NCBI RefSeq assembly: GCF_900168115.1
Contig: NZ_FUZC01000020.1
Span: 1-63,918 of the forward strand
Length of the DNA stretch: 63,918 nt
DNA from: Salegentibacter salinarum
GTDB lineage: Bacteria; Bacteroidota; Bacteroidia; Flavobacteriales; Flavobacteriaceae
Direction: 5' to 3'
A program made the translations under genes and the position numbers. Of this stretch, positions 16,746-26,351 are shown one piece after another; the first letter of the stretch is position 1, and each line of letters starts with the position of its first letter. Under the pieces are notes generated by a model, which did not search any database, was not told where the DNA came from, and worked only from the letters and a program-made list of their open reading frames with translations.

Positions 16746-17378
16746 ATGTTACAGGAATTAAAAGATGCTTATGGATTTATCTTTGAAGAAGAATTGATCC
16801 GGGAAATTGAGGAAACAGGCGTTCTCAAAGTTTCTCATGCAGGTGAAATTATAATGGATATCAATGATTATATAACCTCTATGCCTTTGCTTTTGGATGG
16901 AGCAATTAAGATACTTCGAGAGGATGAAGATGGAAATGAATTATTGCTTTATTTCCTGGAAAGAGGAGATACTTGTGCGCTTACGCTTTCCTGCTGTCTT
17001 GGCCAAACTCGAAGTGAAATAAGAGCAGTGGCGGAAAGAGATACAAAGTACATTATGGTTCCTGTGAGCAAAATTGAGGAATGGACCACCAGGTATAAAA
17101 GCTGGAGAAATTTTGTTTTTGAAAGTTACCAGTCACGGTTATCAGAAATGCTTGAAACTATCGACACTTTAGCTTTTATGAATATGGATCAACGGTTACT
17201 GCGTTATCTTCAGGACAAAGCGAAAATAAACCAATCAGAGGAACTGCAGGTTACACATCAGCAGATAGCATATGATCTAAATACTTCACGGGTCGTTATT
17301 TCAAGATTATTAAAAAAGCTTGAAATGGAAGGAAAAATTCTTTTACAGCGCAACCAAATACTTGTTCAAGACTTGTAA
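16746..17378 (+). CDS. Crp/Fnr-family transcription regulator, likely master of the sulfur island
   Basis: The 210-residue protein has a cyclic-nucleotide-binding-like beta-roll (residues about 20-120), a dimerisation helix, and a Crp-type winged helix at about 150-210 with LQVTHQQIAYDLNTSRVVISRLLKKLE. The N-terminal four-cysteine cluster of true Fnr is absent. Instead a conserved-looking CALTLSCC motif lies near residues 77-84, with Cys positions that could sense thiols, persulfides or a metal. It is the first gene of the cargo, and seven palindromes of a Crp-like form lie before the following operons. The signal is unknown. Confidence 0.88.
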   Translation: MLQELKDAYGFIFEEELIREIEETGVLKVSHAGEIIMDINDYITSMPLLLDGAIKILREDEDGNELLLYFLERGDTCALTLSCCLGQTRSEIRAVAERDTKYIMVPVSKIEEWTTRYKSWRNFVFESYQSRLSEMLETIDTLAFMNMDQRLLRYLQDKAKINQSEELQVTHQQIAYDLNTSRVVISRLLKKLEMEGKILLQRNQILVQDL

Positions 17379-17390
17379 AAGAATAGGTCT

Positions 17391-17404
17391 GTAACTTTTG
17401 TTAC
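17391..17404 (+). promoter_or_regulatory. Crp/Fnr-type operator (site 1) before the TauE/SafE gene
   Basis: The palindrome GTAACTTTTGTTAC has its centre at 17397.5. The -7 box TACTTTTG at 17427-17434 is 33 bases centre-to-centre downstream, placing the operator near -41, as for class II activation. Confidence 0.72.
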
Positions 17405-17457
17405 TGCCTAACCAGAAAGCCAAAGTTACTTTTGCTGGCAACTAATAAGAAAGAACT

Positions 17458-18255
17458 TTGGAATTAATTGACATTTTAGGATACTTCGGTGCGCTTGTAA
17501 TAGGAATAACTCTGGGCCTTATTGGAGGTGGTGGATCCATTCTGACAGTACCCGTCCTGGTTTACCTGTTATCTATCAACCCCGTTACAGCAACAGCATA
17601 CTCGCTTTTTGTGGTAGGGGCTTCCACTTTAGTAGGGGCAATAAACAATATGAAGAAAAAACTGGTGGATCTTCGTACTGCCACCGTTTTTGCCATACCG
17701 GCATTTATAGCCGTCTATGGTACCAGAAAATATCTTGTACCCGCAATTCCCGACCATATTTTTACCCTATGGGGTTTTGAAGTGACCAAAGATATAGGGA
17801 TCATGTTGTTTTTTGCCATTATAATGGTAGTGGCTTCTATCTCTATGATTAAAGGTAACGGAAAGGAAGAATTGCAGGAAGTAAAAGTTAAGTATAACTA
17901 TCCGTTGATCATCGTTGAGGGGGTTGTAGTAGGTATCCTCACCGGGATAGTAGGTGCAGGTGGGGGATTTTTAATTATTCCGGCTCTGGTTTTACTCGCT
18001 AAATTACCAATGAAGAAAGCAGTGGCGACTTCCCTGCTCATCATAGCGGTAAAGTCCCTTATAGGGTTTATAGGAGATGTGGAAAACCTTGAGATAGACT
18101 GGGTATTCCTTATGATCTTTACCGGGTTGTCTATTGCCGGGATCTTCCTGGGAGGCTATCTCAATAAATTCATTGATGGCGGAAAACTTAAAAAAGGCTT
18201 TGGCTGGTTTGTGCTGGTAATGGGTATCTATATTATCGGTAAAGAGTTACTGTAA
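17458..18255 (+). CDS. TauE/SafE-family sulfite/anion exporter
   Basis: This 265-residue protein has about eight hydrophobic helices and two glycine-rich repeats typical of the family: LGLIGGGGSILTVPVLVYLL near the N-terminus and GILTGIVGAGGGFLIIPALV in the middle. TauE/SafE proteins move sulfite, sulfoacetate or related anions across the inner membrane. The frame starts at TTG 17458 (MELIDILGYFG); no in-frame ATG precedes the first helix. It has its own site 1 promoter, so expulsion of sulfite would be switched on with the persulfide pathway. Confidence 0.87.
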   Translation: MELIDILGYFGALVIGITLGLIGGGGSILTVPVLVYLLSINPVTATAYSLFVVGASTLVGAINNMKKKLVDLRTATVFAIPAFIAVYGTRKYLVPAIPDHIFTLWGFEVTKDIGIMLFFAIIMVVASISMIKGNGKEELQEVKVKYNYPLIIVEGVVVGILTGIVGAGGGFLIIPALVLLAKLPMKKAVATSLLIIAVKSLIGFIGDVENLEIDWVFLMIFTGLSIAGIFLGGYLNKFIDGGKLKKGFGWFVLVMGIYIIGKELL

Positions 18256-18552
18256 ATGCTCTTTCTGACTTCGGAAAAAAGGGATTATTTTAAGTTTATT
18301 AATCATATCCTTAAGAAGGGCGGGGAAGTGATCTTTGAAGGATTTTGCTCAAAATTCTGAATATCACACATTGAATCCTTCTGTAGAGGAACCAAAGAAG
18401 AGAAAATTTTGTTTTCAGAAAAAGTAATACGAGAGGCTTTTCACGAATTTAGTTTTGAAAAGTTTTATGAAGAAGAAATAGAAATTAACGAAGGCAAATT
18501 CCATAAAGGCAAAGGTTATGTAATCAGGTTTGTTGCTGAAAAGAATAGCTAA
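18256..18552 (+). pseudogene. Remnant of a class I SAM-dependent methyltransferase
   Basis: Two pieces of a methyltransferase C-terminal half are readable. Positions 18256-18360 give LTSEKRDYFKFINHILKKGG and VIFEGFCSKF, then a stop. From about 18409 another frame gives ILFSEKVIREAFHEFSFEKF, EINEGKFHKGKGYVIRFVAE and a stop at 18552. The SAM-binding half is gone. Methyltransferases with this C-terminus are often found beside thiol and metalloid resistance genes. It is clearly dead. Confidence 0.65.
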
Positions 18553-18615
18553 AAACAATATAATTTTAAAGTTTACAAAGGTGTCCCGGAGATGCCTTTT
18601 TTTGTTATTCCAAGT

Positions 18616-18629
18616 GTAACTTATGTTAC
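18616..18629 (+). promoter_or_regulatory. Crp/Fnr-type operator (site 2) before the HMA-TlpA-DsbD genes
   Basis: The perfect palindrome GTAAC-TTAT-GTTAC is centred at 18622.5, with the -7 box TATATTTG at 18652-18659 exactly 33 bases downstream centre-to-centre. Confidence 0.75.
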
Positions 18630-18709
18630 AAGTTGGGCCAATCCCACAGCGTATATTTGATAAAAATACAAGAAGTTCAAATGAGGTATTTAAAATTTAG
18701 AAAATAAAA

Positions 18710-18973
18710 ATGAAAACAACTATAGCAGTACAAAATTTAAAGTGTGGAGGATGTGTGAATACCATTACCACTAAGCTTTCAGAAATAGAAAATATACAAA
18801 ATGTACAGGTGGAAAAAGCGTCTTCTTCAGTAACATTCAGTTACCGGGAACCTGAAGATGCATTTAAAGTTAAAGAGAAATTGAGGAAGCTGGGATATCC
18901 TGCTGTAGATGCTAAGAATTCCCTGGCCTCCAAAGCCATTTCTGTAATAAGTTGTGCGACCGGAAAAATGTAA
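18710..18973 (+). CDS. Small heavy-metal-associated (HMA) domain protein
   Basis: The 87-residue protein has the ferredoxin-like HMA fold with metal-binding LKCGGCVNTI around residues 10-19 and a beta-strand repeat ending in KLRKLGYPAVD. Such proteins bind copper or other soft metals, or may act as a thiol carrier. It is the first gene after site 2 and precedes two thiol-disulfide genes, so a role in periplasmic thiol or metal handling is likely. There is no signal peptide. Confidence 0.86.
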   Translation: MKTTIAVQNLKCGGCVNTITTKLSEIENIQNVQVEKASSSVTFSYREPEDAFKVKEKLRKLGYPAVDAKNSLASKAISVISCATGKM

Positions 18974-19022
18974 GAATCCGGAACAGAATCTTCACAACTT
19001 TCTAAAAAAATAAATCTGTACT

Positions 19023-19616
19023 ATGAAAAAAAAGACGAAAAAAAATTTAATTGAATACGGAATCATATTTGCCATTTTCGCCGGGTTATATATAACAGGA
19101 TTACATACAGAAGTGCTGGGATTCCTTCAGCGGGGAGTGCTTGCAACAGGATTAATGGATCCCGATCTTGACAAGAATGCAGATCTTGCGGTCAACGACA
19201 CCAATTCCAAAGCAGATTTTTCAATGAGCCTTATCAATTCCAAAGGTGAAAATGTGGCCATGGAAGAGTTGAAGGGGAAGGTGATCTTTATGAACCTATG
19301 GGCAACCTGGTGCCCTCCCTGTGTTGCCGAAATGCCGGGAATTAATAAGCTTTACAAGGATATAGATAAAGACAAAGTTGCCTTTGTAATGTTATCTATA
19401 GACCAGGATTTTCAAAAAGCCATAGATTTTAATGAAAAGAAAGGTTATGACTTTGAGATCTACAGATCAAACGGACCCATTCCTCAAATGTATTCCTCCC
19501 AAAGCATCCCAACTACCTACGTGATAGATGCGAGGGGAAATCTCGTCTTGACACATATGGGAATGGGCGATTATGATACTAAGGACTTCAAGGAATTCCT
19601 TAAAAAACAATACTAA
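19023..19616 (+). CDS. TlpA-family thioredoxin, membrane anchored
   Basis: The 197-residue protein has an N-terminal membrane anchor (residues about 8-40) and a thioredoxin fold with the CxxC active site in WATWCPPCVAEMPG around residues 96-109, followed by IPTTYVIDARGN with the cis-proline. TlpA/ResA-like proteins reduce disulfides outside the inner membrane. DsbD, which could supply its electrons, is encoded next. It follows the HMA gene by 49 bases. Confidence 0.9.
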   Translation: MKKKTKKNLIEYGIIFAIFAGLYITGLHTEVLGFLQRGVLATGLMDPDLDKNADLAVNDTNSKADFSMSLINSKGENVAMEELKGKVIFMNLWATWCPPCVAEMPGINKLYKDIDKDKVAFVMLSIDQDFQKAIDFNEKKGYDFEIYRSNGPIPQMYSSQSIPTTYVIDARGNLVLTHMGMGDYDTKDFKEFLKKQY

Positions 19617-19721
19617 GTTAAAAGCAGGAATGAATTTTTCCCTGCTTCCCTTTAGCCTTTTGGTAAAATTCTTTCATGTTACCTCTACGGGATTATAAAA
19701 TTCCCAGAAATCTTTTTGTCT

Positions 19722-21836
19722 ATGAAATTATCCAATCCTATATTTTTTTTAGTGCTCCTGTTGTTTGGAGCATCCTCTGCTGTTGGGCAAATGATGGAAG
19801 CCCCACAATGGGAGGTCAACCTTAATAATCCTGATGCTGAACCGGGGGAAAAGGTGACCATTCATTTTGAAGCAGAGATTCCCGATGACTGGTACATGTA
19901 TTCCAATGATTTTGATCCTGATATAGGACCTCTCCTGACAGAATTTACTTTTGAAGAGAGTGAAGAATATGAACTTCTTGGAGATATCCAGCCGATAGGA
20001 CAAAAGAAAAAGTATGATGAGATCTGGGAGGGAGAAATCAGTTATTTTAATGAAACGGCCAACTTCTCTCAGGAAGTGCTTATAAAGAAGGATTCCCCCG
20101 AATTCACGGGAAATATTTTCTTCCAGATCTGTACGGATGTCACCGGACAGTGCATTCCTTTTGATACAGATTTCGCGTTTGATAGTACTGGAAATACCCT
20201 TATTTCTACAGGTAATGAAGGAAGCGAAATTGAAAACTCCGGAATTTCTGATATATTTTCAGCACAGGGAAATACTACGACAAAAGGAAATGAAAATGTT
20301 TCTGCAGGTGAAAATGGTGAAATTCTTGAACCATTTCAGAATTCCTTCAAAACGGAATCTGATGAGGATGATCAGACCTGGGCAGGATTACTGACTTTCT
20401 TTTTTATCTCCTTTGGAGCCGGTCTCGCAGCTTTGCTGACTCCCTGTGTTTTTCCAATGATCCCTATGACTGTAACCTTTTTCACAAAGGGTTCGGGAGG
20501 TAAAAAAGGAAAGATGAACGCGCTGCTGTACGGGCTGTTTATTATTGCCATTTACACCATTGTCGGGACTTTGTTTGCAGTGCTTTTTGGCGCCGGATTC
20601 GCAAATTTCCTCTCTACCCATTGGCTGCCGAATCTTCTGTTCTTTGCAATATTCCTGCTGTTTGCACTTTCTTTCTTCGGAATGTTTGAAATCAGGCTGC
20701 CGAATAAACTGGTGAACCGGGTAGACAAACAAGCCGACAGGGGAGGCTTGGTTGGAATATTCTTTATGGCCTTTACCCTGGTGCTGGTAAGCTTTAGTTG
20801 CACCGGTCCTATTGCAGGAACTATCTTATTGCAGGCAGCCAGTGGTGAAGCCATTATGCCTCTTATAGGAATGCTTGGGTTTTCCCTGGCTTTTGCCATC
20901 CCCTTCACGCTGTTTGCCTTTTTCCCCGGATGGCTTAGTTCGCTGCCCAAGAGTGGGGGCTGGTTGAATACAGTAAAGGTAGTACTCGGATTTCTTGAAC
21001 TGGCATTTGCCTTGAAATTTTTGAGTATGGTGGACCAGGTGTACCACTGGAATATCCTGGACAGGGACATTTACCTTGCTCTCTGGATCGTGATATTTGC
21101 TCTTTTAGGTTTTTATCTGCTCGGAAAACTTGTGTTTCCGCACGAAAAGAAGATAGAGAGTGTTTCAGTGCCGAGGCTCATGTCAGCAATTCTGGTGTTC
21201 AGTTTTGTGGTGTACCTCATTCCGGGTCTGTTCGGTGCACCCTTAAAAGCACTTTCAGGTTACTTACCGCCTATGGGATCACAGGATTTTAATATGGTAA
21301 CAGCTTCGGCTGGCCCTGAGCTGGAAAGTAGTTCCAACTCCTGCGGAACACCCTTGTACAGTGAGTTCCTTGAATTACCTCATGGGATACAGGGGTTTTT
21401 CGATTATGAACAGGCTGTTGCCTGTGCCCGGGAACAAAATAAACCCTTGTTTATCGATTTTACAGGCCACGGCTGTGTAAACTGTCGTGAAATGGAGGCG
21501 AATGTATGGAGTGATCCGGAAGTTCTAAGAAGCCTTAAAAGCGATTATGTAGTGGTTGCTTTATATGTTGACGAAAAAACAGTATTACCAAAGGATAAAT
21601 GGTATACTTCTTCCTATGACGGAAAGCTCAAGAAAACAATAGGGGCTCAGAATATGGATTTTATGATCCAGAAGCTAAATGCCAATGCACAACCGTATTA
21701 TACGCTTCTTGGAGAGGAGGGGGAACTGCTTGCCGCACCCAAAGGATATGATCTTGATATAGCAGCATTTATTTCCTTTCTGGATAAGGGAAAGGAAGCG
21801 TTTTACAAGGGAAGTATTGAAATTAAACAAGATTAA
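19722..21836 (+). CDS. dsbD: Thiol:disulfide interchange protein DsbD-like
   Basis: This roughly 704-residue protein has a signal peptide, an N-terminal DsbC-type domain (about 25-150), a linker, and an eight-helix membrane domain (about 225-500). The membrane domain holds LLTPCVFPMIPMT and VSFSCTGPIAGT, whose cysteines carry electrons across the membrane. A C-terminal thioredoxin domain has FTGHGCVNCREME near residue 585. ATG at 19722 gives MKLSNPIFFLVLL, a proper signal peptide. It would deliver cytosolic reducing power to the periplasm, here probably to TlpA and DsrE-like partners. Confidence 0.93.
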   Translation: MKLSNPIFFLVLLLFGASSAVGQMMEAPQWEVNLNNPDAEPGEKVTIHFEAEIPDDWYMYSNDFDPDIGPLLTEFTFEESEEYELLGDIQPIGQKKKYDEIWEGEISYFNETANFSQEVLIKKDSPEFTGNIFFQICTDVTGQCIPFDTDFAFDSTGNTLISTGNEGSEIENSGISDIFSAQGNTTTKGNENVSAGENGEILEPFQNSFKTESDEDDQTWAGLLTFFFISFGAGLAALLTPCVFPMIPMTVTFFTKGSGGKKGKMNALLYGLFIIAIYTIVGTLFAVLFGAGFANFLSTHWLPNLLFFAIFLLFALSFFGMFEIRLPNKLVNRVDKQADRGGLVGIFFMAFTLVLVSFSCTGPIAGTILLQAASGEAIMPLIGMLGFSLAFAIPFTLFAFFPGWLSSLPKSGGWLNTVKVVLGFLELAFALKFLSMVDQVYHWNILDRDIYLALWIVIFALLGFYLLGKLVFPHEKKIESVSVPRLMSAILVFSFVVYLIPGLFGAPLKALSGYLPPMGSQDFNMVTASAGPELESSSNSCGTPLYSEFLELPHGIQGFFDYEQAVACAREQNKPLFIDFTGHGCVNCREMEANVWSDPEVLRSLKSDYVVVALYVDEKTVLPKDKWYTSSYDGKLKKTIGAQNMDFMIQKLNANAQPYYTLLGEEGELLAAPKGYDLDIAAFISFLDKGKEAFYKGSIEIKQD

Positions 21837-21943
21837 TGTGCTTTGATATGGCCATAAAAGAAAATAGTTTTTAAAAATTTCTTTATCCTGTTGGGATAAC
21901 CTTTCTTAAATTAGTAAAATGTAGACTCATTAAAATTTGTGAT

Positions 21944-22441
21944 ATGCCAATTATAAAGCTCCAAACTTCAATAAAAGCAAACAGGAATATTGTTTTTGAT
22001 TTGTCAAGAAGTATTGATCTACAGTCAAGGTTTGTTACAGGTTCCAATGAAAAAGCAGTTGCAGGAAGAACGAGCGGATTAATTAGCATTGGCGAAACAG
22101 TTACGTATAGGGGAAAACACCTTGGCGTTTGGCAAAATCTTACCTCCAGGATCACCGATTTTGACAGGCCATATTTTTTTGCAGATGAAATGGAAAAAGG
22201 TGCTTTTAAAACTCTTAGACATGAACATCATTTCTTCGCAACGGAAGAAGGCACTATGATGAAAGATATTTTTAATTTCGAGTCTCCTCTTGGCATTCTG
22301 GGGAAGCTTGCAAATACTTTATTTCTCAAATCCTATATGACCAATTTTCTTAAAAACCGTAATGAGATTATTAAAGAGTTTGCTGAAAATGGGAGATGGA
22401 AGGAACTTTTGGCGGAAAAAAATGTGGAGTATAAAGACTAA
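21944..22441 (+). CDS. SRPBCC (START/polyketide-cyclase-like) protein
   Basis: The 165-residue protein has the SRPBCC helix-grip pattern: a beta start PIIKLQTSIKANRNIVFDLS, a central strand block around GETVTYRGKHLGVWQNLTSR, and a long C-terminal helix containing LKNRNEIIKEFAENGRWKEL. It belongs to the ligand-binding subgroup often annotated as cell division inhibitor or cyclase/dehydrase. The ligand is unknown. It follows dsbD by 107 bases on the same strand and faces the dead nucleotidase gene. Confidence 0.75.
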   Translation: MPIIKLQTSIKANRNIVFDLSRSIDLQSRFVTGSNEKAVAGRTSGLISIGETVTYRGKHLGVWQNLTSRITDFDRPYFFADEMEKGAFKTLRHEHHFFATEEGTMMKDIFNFESPLGILGKLANTLFLKSYMTNFLKNRNEIIKEFAENGRWKELLAEKNVEYKD

Positions 22442-22599
22442 TTCCCATTCTTAATAACAAAACTGAAGAAATTATTATGAAATAAAACCTTTACAATTTG
22501 CCGAATTGTCTAGGTCTCTAAGTGGTGGACTTGTTGCAAGGTGAATTTATTCCTAGTAAATCCAGACTTCTCCTATGTTTTCAGGACCTGAGATATATC

Positions 22600-24157
22600 C
22601 TAATTTTCGAAATTTTTGATAACAAATTCATTTAGTTGAATTTCCTTCTTCTCAATATTTTTCCCTTTCCCCAGTTCATCGTAGCGATGAAGCCCAATCA
22701 GCATCCCGATGTGCGTGACGATCTTATAATTTTTTTTCAGATCTAGATCTTCTCCTTTCACCTGTACATCACTTATACGATTACCGGTGGGTTTGGAATA
22801 ATCTAAGGTATAACTAACTCCGCTACTTTACAGCAGGCCACCTACCATCTCATATTTATCTCTCGGTTTTTGATTGGTGGTTGTTTGCTCAAGGGTAGTC
22901 TTGACCTGTTCTCTGGTAAGGGTAAGAGTTGCCACTTTTGATGGGTGAGGGATTAACCTGGACAGGTTTTTACGTGTAATATCTCCCTGCAGGGAAATAC
23001 CGTATCCTACTCCAGGTAGAAAAGAAATATCTACATCATATTCCTCAAGCAGCAAATTTCCAACAAGTTTTTCAAACGGACTTTCACTTTTGTATTGCCT
23101 GTGGATCACCTCTGTTGCCGTTGCTATGTTCTCCTCCAGGTGGTCCCCGGTGTGGAGCACGTAGCTCTTCAATAAGAGATCCCATCTCCGGGTCTTTCTC
23201 GTAATCACTCAACCACAGAAAATGATGTAGTGCTTTTACCCCGGTTAATTTGCGATCTCTGATTTTCAGCTCAATTTCACCCAGAGCTGCGGCATCTGCC
23301 ATGGCCTGTACCATGAAAGTATTAATGATTCTTTCAGGACCTGAAATGAGGTCGTGGCTATGACCTCCAAGGATCATATCGATCTCACTGAATTCTTCTG
23401 CAATTAATCTGTCAACAGCAGTTCCCTGATGGGAAAGCAGGACGATGATATCTGCCTGTTCCTTAAGTTCGTGCAATATTTCGTTTAACACCTCATTCCC
23501 ACGCCGGAACTCAAGGTCGTTCATATTTTTTGAGTTACCCGTAAGATTGGTGTTGTGGTATCCCAGTGAAAGTAGTGCGATCTTAGTTCCTTCGACTTCT
23601 TTTAAGATATAAGGATTCCCGAAAAATGCTTTTGTCTTTATATAGAGCTGTGATGTTGGCAGCACCAAAGGGAAAGCCGGCGATTTTCATTAATTCTTCG
23701 GTGCGTTTCTTGCCCTAATCGAAATCGTGACTTCCAAGAGAGAGGTAGTCAAAAGCTAATGCCTTCATCATCTTATGACCGCTTCTCCTTCCGTTAAATT
23801 CCCAAGAAGGTCATCACTAAAGGTATCGCCGGAATCCAGCAGGAGGACGTTTCCATCTTCCCTTGAATTCCTGATCTCCTTTACGGCTGTTGCCAATACG
23901 GCAAAACTTCATATTGGGGCCAGCTTATTAAAGGTGATCAATGTATCTCTGCCTGCATCCCCTGTTTAAGAAGTGGCACTTACGGTAGTTGTTAAGAAAG
24001 GCATATAGTTGCCATGGATATCGTTCGTATGAAGTATGGTAAAGGTTTGATCTTGCTGCGCTTCATGAGCCGGGGTGGGCGTTCCTTTACCATAAGCGGT
24101 AAATACTGCAAACACGACTACCATACTTAAAGTCTTTACTGTTTTGTCTAATCTCAT
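22600..24157 (-). pseudogene. Broken secreted metallophosphatase/5'-nucleotidase
   Basis: Pieces of one protein are found in order but in different frames: a signal peptide and TILHTNDIHGNYMPF (24157-23966), the metal-site segment with LLSHQGTAVDRL and MILGGHSHDL (about 23668-23150), and the C-terminal domain (23208-22828). After an in-frame TAA the text resumes as SSGVSYTLDYSKPTGNRIS...LHRYDELGKGK to a stop at 22600. At least two frameshifts and one nonsense codon are present. It is a paralogue of the intact neighbour at 24254-25909 and appears recently inactivated. Confidence 0.82.
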
Positions 24158-24195
24158 CTCAGTGCATTTTTTATTGATAATTTCAGTCTTTAAAA

Positions 24196-24235
24196 AGAAA
24201 AAGCCTACCAATTCTTTGTTAGAAAAGGCAGGCTC
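24196..24235 (-). terminator. Terminator after the intact 5'-nucleotidase gene
   Basis: On the minus strand AGCCTGCC pairs with GGTAGGCT around an 18-base loop, followed by a T-rich tract. It separates the seven-unit minus-strand operon from the dead paralogue. Confidence 0.7.
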
Positions 24236-24253
24236 ATCCTATTTTTTTAGTTG

Positions 24254-25909
24254 TTACTGAAATATATATTCAGTTCCTGGAACGGTTGAGAAGGAATACT
24301 CTCCCAAATATTCACAGTACGCACGGCCATCGAGCTCTGGTGAAACCGGGGAATTCTTCTGGAGATATTCTTCGACCACATCGTGAATGGTGTAATCCTT
24401 TACCTCTACATCTTCCACATCGGGGATACGACATAGATTATCAATAGGATCACCGGGACGTACACAGGCAGAGATGGTGTAGTATTCATCCATTTGCATT
24501 TCTTCTCCTTTGATCGTTATGGATTGAACACGTTCCCCTTTATTTCCCTGGCTGTTGAAATCAACCTGCATTCCGGAGAATCTTACCAGCCATCCGCCAA
24601 ATCTTTCAGTAGGAACCTGCGCAAATGCATTGTGCATTTCCCGCTCTAGCCAGTCCTTAACCTGCTGTCCAGTAACTTTTCCAGTTTTCACCTTTTCATT
24701 CACGGGAAGCAAATTCCATAGGTTAGCGCGGGTAATAGGGGCTGGTTTTCCATCTTCTGGCACAATAGGGTTTCCAAATCTGAATCCGTTGGAAATGGAA
24801 ATATCGGCCCCTGTTTTCCATCTCGCGGCATCTGTGATCATATTATCCATCGGATTTTCCACCGTAAGATATCGGTAGATCGGTGTGGCTGTATGTCCCA
24901 CCACAGTTTCCAGGTGCTCTTCGTAAGGTTCCTTTGCATTATCAACCAACTGCTGAAGTTCAGGATCTGCGGGATAAACTTCGGGATCCACGTCAATAAG
25001 TTCGTACTCATCTCCTACCAGCTTTCCATCTACAAAATGCAGCGTTAGTTTTCCGACGAAAGAGCCGAAAGCCCCTGGTTCACTTACCTTGGCATATTTC
25101 CCCTGGATAAGTTCCCGTACCCGCTCGTGCGTATCATTCCCAAGGATGTAATCCACGTCTTTTGACATTTCCTGGTTAGCAAGATCCACCTGTTTGAAAA
25201 CTCCCATATGTGTTACAAGGAAAAGAACATCTACTTCTTCCTCCTGTTTTACGCTGCTGATGAGGTCCTTTACTTTATCTTCAATCCCTCTAAAGGTGAT
25301 CCCTTCACTAAAGATGGGATTCTGGCGTACGGGAACATCGGGATCATTAATTCCAATAAATCCTATTTTCACTCCTTCAATTTTCTTTGTCCAGAAGGGA
25401 GGGAAAAGCTCTTTTCCATCTTCTTCATGGAACATATTCTGTGCGATCACGGGAGTGTCGTAATTGGTCATTATATCCATCATTCTTTCCTTTCCGTAAA
25501 CCACCTCCCAGTTTCCCGGAATGATAACGTCGTATCCCATTTCACTGATAAGTTCCGGGAAAATACGCCCTTCAGAAAGCGCGGCATAACCGCTTCCCTG
25601 GATAAGGTCCCCGCCATCCACGATTACCGTGCGACCGGGATTCTTCTCTCGCTCTTCCCGAAAAAGGGTTTTTATATTGGCCAAACCGCCCCTTTCCTTA
25701 AACACGATCTCTTCATTTTCCCAGAACAATTCGGGGTGCGGATCAAGTTGCCCGTGGATATCTGCTGTTTGTAACACGGTGATGCTAAGAGTGTCAGTTT
25801 TCGTATTCTTTTCTTCTGAATTTCCCCCGGCTGCCTGGTTGCAGGATGTAAGACTTACAATTCCCAATACTGCCAGGATACATAAGGATGTTTTCAAATT
25901 AAATTTCAT
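24254..25909 (-). CDS. Bifunctional metallophosphatase/5'-nucleotidase lipoprotein (UshA/SoxB-like)
   Basis: The 551-residue protein has a lipoprotein signal (SLTSCNQ near residue 22) and a calcineurin-like domain with LQTADIHGQLDPH, DGGDLIQGSG, GNWEVVYG and VTHMGVF. A 5'-nucleotidase C-terminal domain contains the substrate-stacking region FRFGNPIVPEDG and LLPVNEKVKTGKVTG. Relatives hydrolyse nucleotides; SoxB, which cleaves sulfate from a carrier thiol in thiosulfate oxidation, belongs to the same family. Because the operon also holds DsrE-like proteins, a SoxB-like hydrolysis of a sulfur-carrier intermediate is possible but unproven. Confidence 0.85.
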   Translation of the reverse strand: MKFNLKTSLCILAVLGIVSLTSCNQAAGGNSEEKNTKTDTLSITVLQTADIHGQLDPHPELFWENEEIVFKERGGLANIKTLFREEREKNPGRTVIVDGGDLIQGSGYAALSEGRIFPELISEMGYDVIIPGNWEVVYGKERMMDIMTNYDTPVIAQNMFHEEDGKELFPPFWTKKIEGVKIGFIGINDPDVPVRQNPIFSEGITFRGIEDKVKDLISSVKQEEEVDVLFLVTHMGVFKQVDLANQEMSKDVDYILGNDTHERVRELIQGKYAKVSEPGAFGSFVGKLTLHFVDGKLVGDEYELIDVDPEVYPADPELQQLVDNAKEPYEEHLETVVGHTATPIYRYLTVENPMDNMITDAARWKTGADISISNGFRFGNPIVPEDGKPAPITRANLWNLLPVNEKVKTGKVTGQQVKDWLEREMHNAFAQVPTERFGGWLVRFSGMQVDFNSQGNKGERVQSITIKGEEMQMDEYYTISACVRPGDPIDNLCRIPDVEDVEVKDYTIHDVVEEYLQKNSPVSPELDGRAYCEYLGEYSFSTVPGTEYIFQ

Positions 25910-25920
25910 AAATGTTTTGT

Positions 25921-26340
25921 TTATAGTTGTAAACTGTAATAATTTTTATTTTTCTGTAGCTGGAAAAGGTGCGTATAAGCGTGGTCGACCACCTGTATGT
26001 ACTTGTGCAATTCGGATTGATCTATCCCCTGCCTGTCCAGGGAGATCTTGCACACAAAGATGCTGACTCCTGCAGCTTTAGCTTTGCCGGTGTAAGTTTC
26101 CATCTCTTCCTTATTTGTAAGTCCTTTCACATTGGATCCATACATCACGATCTGGAAGTCGCCATACTTATCCCCGTCCTCTTCCCTCAAAGCTTCGGCT
26201 GTAAGAATTATTGGTTGTAGTTGCGGAATCTTAGTTGTTGACACCACGTAGTTGTTCAAATCTCCCTGTGGATTTGTTTGAGCATTGCCGGTAATCCCCA
26301 GCATAATAAGCAGCATAAAAATTCCTAATGATCTTTTCAT
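25921..26340 (-). CDS. Periplasmic DsrE-like protein 1
   Basis: The 139-residue protein has a signal peptide ending GITGNAQ, then a DsrE/DsrF-type alpha/beta domain with IVMYGSNVKGL (residues about 64-74) and the cysteine segment AAGVSIFVCKISLDRQGID. Cytosolic relatives carry persulfide on such a cysteine. Export to the periplasm suggests sulfur carriage there, perhaps with the neighbouring nucleotidase. It is about 40 percent similar by eye to the next gene. Confidence 0.78.
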   Translation of the reverse strand: MKRSLGIFMLLIMLGITGNAQTNPQGDLNNYVVSTTKIPQLQPIILTAEALREEDGDKYGDFQIVMYGSNVKGLTNKEEMETYTGKAKAAGVSIFVCKISLDRQGIDQSELHKYIQVVDHAYTHLFQLQKNKNYYSLQL

Positions 26341-26351
26341 AGCTCTGTTTT

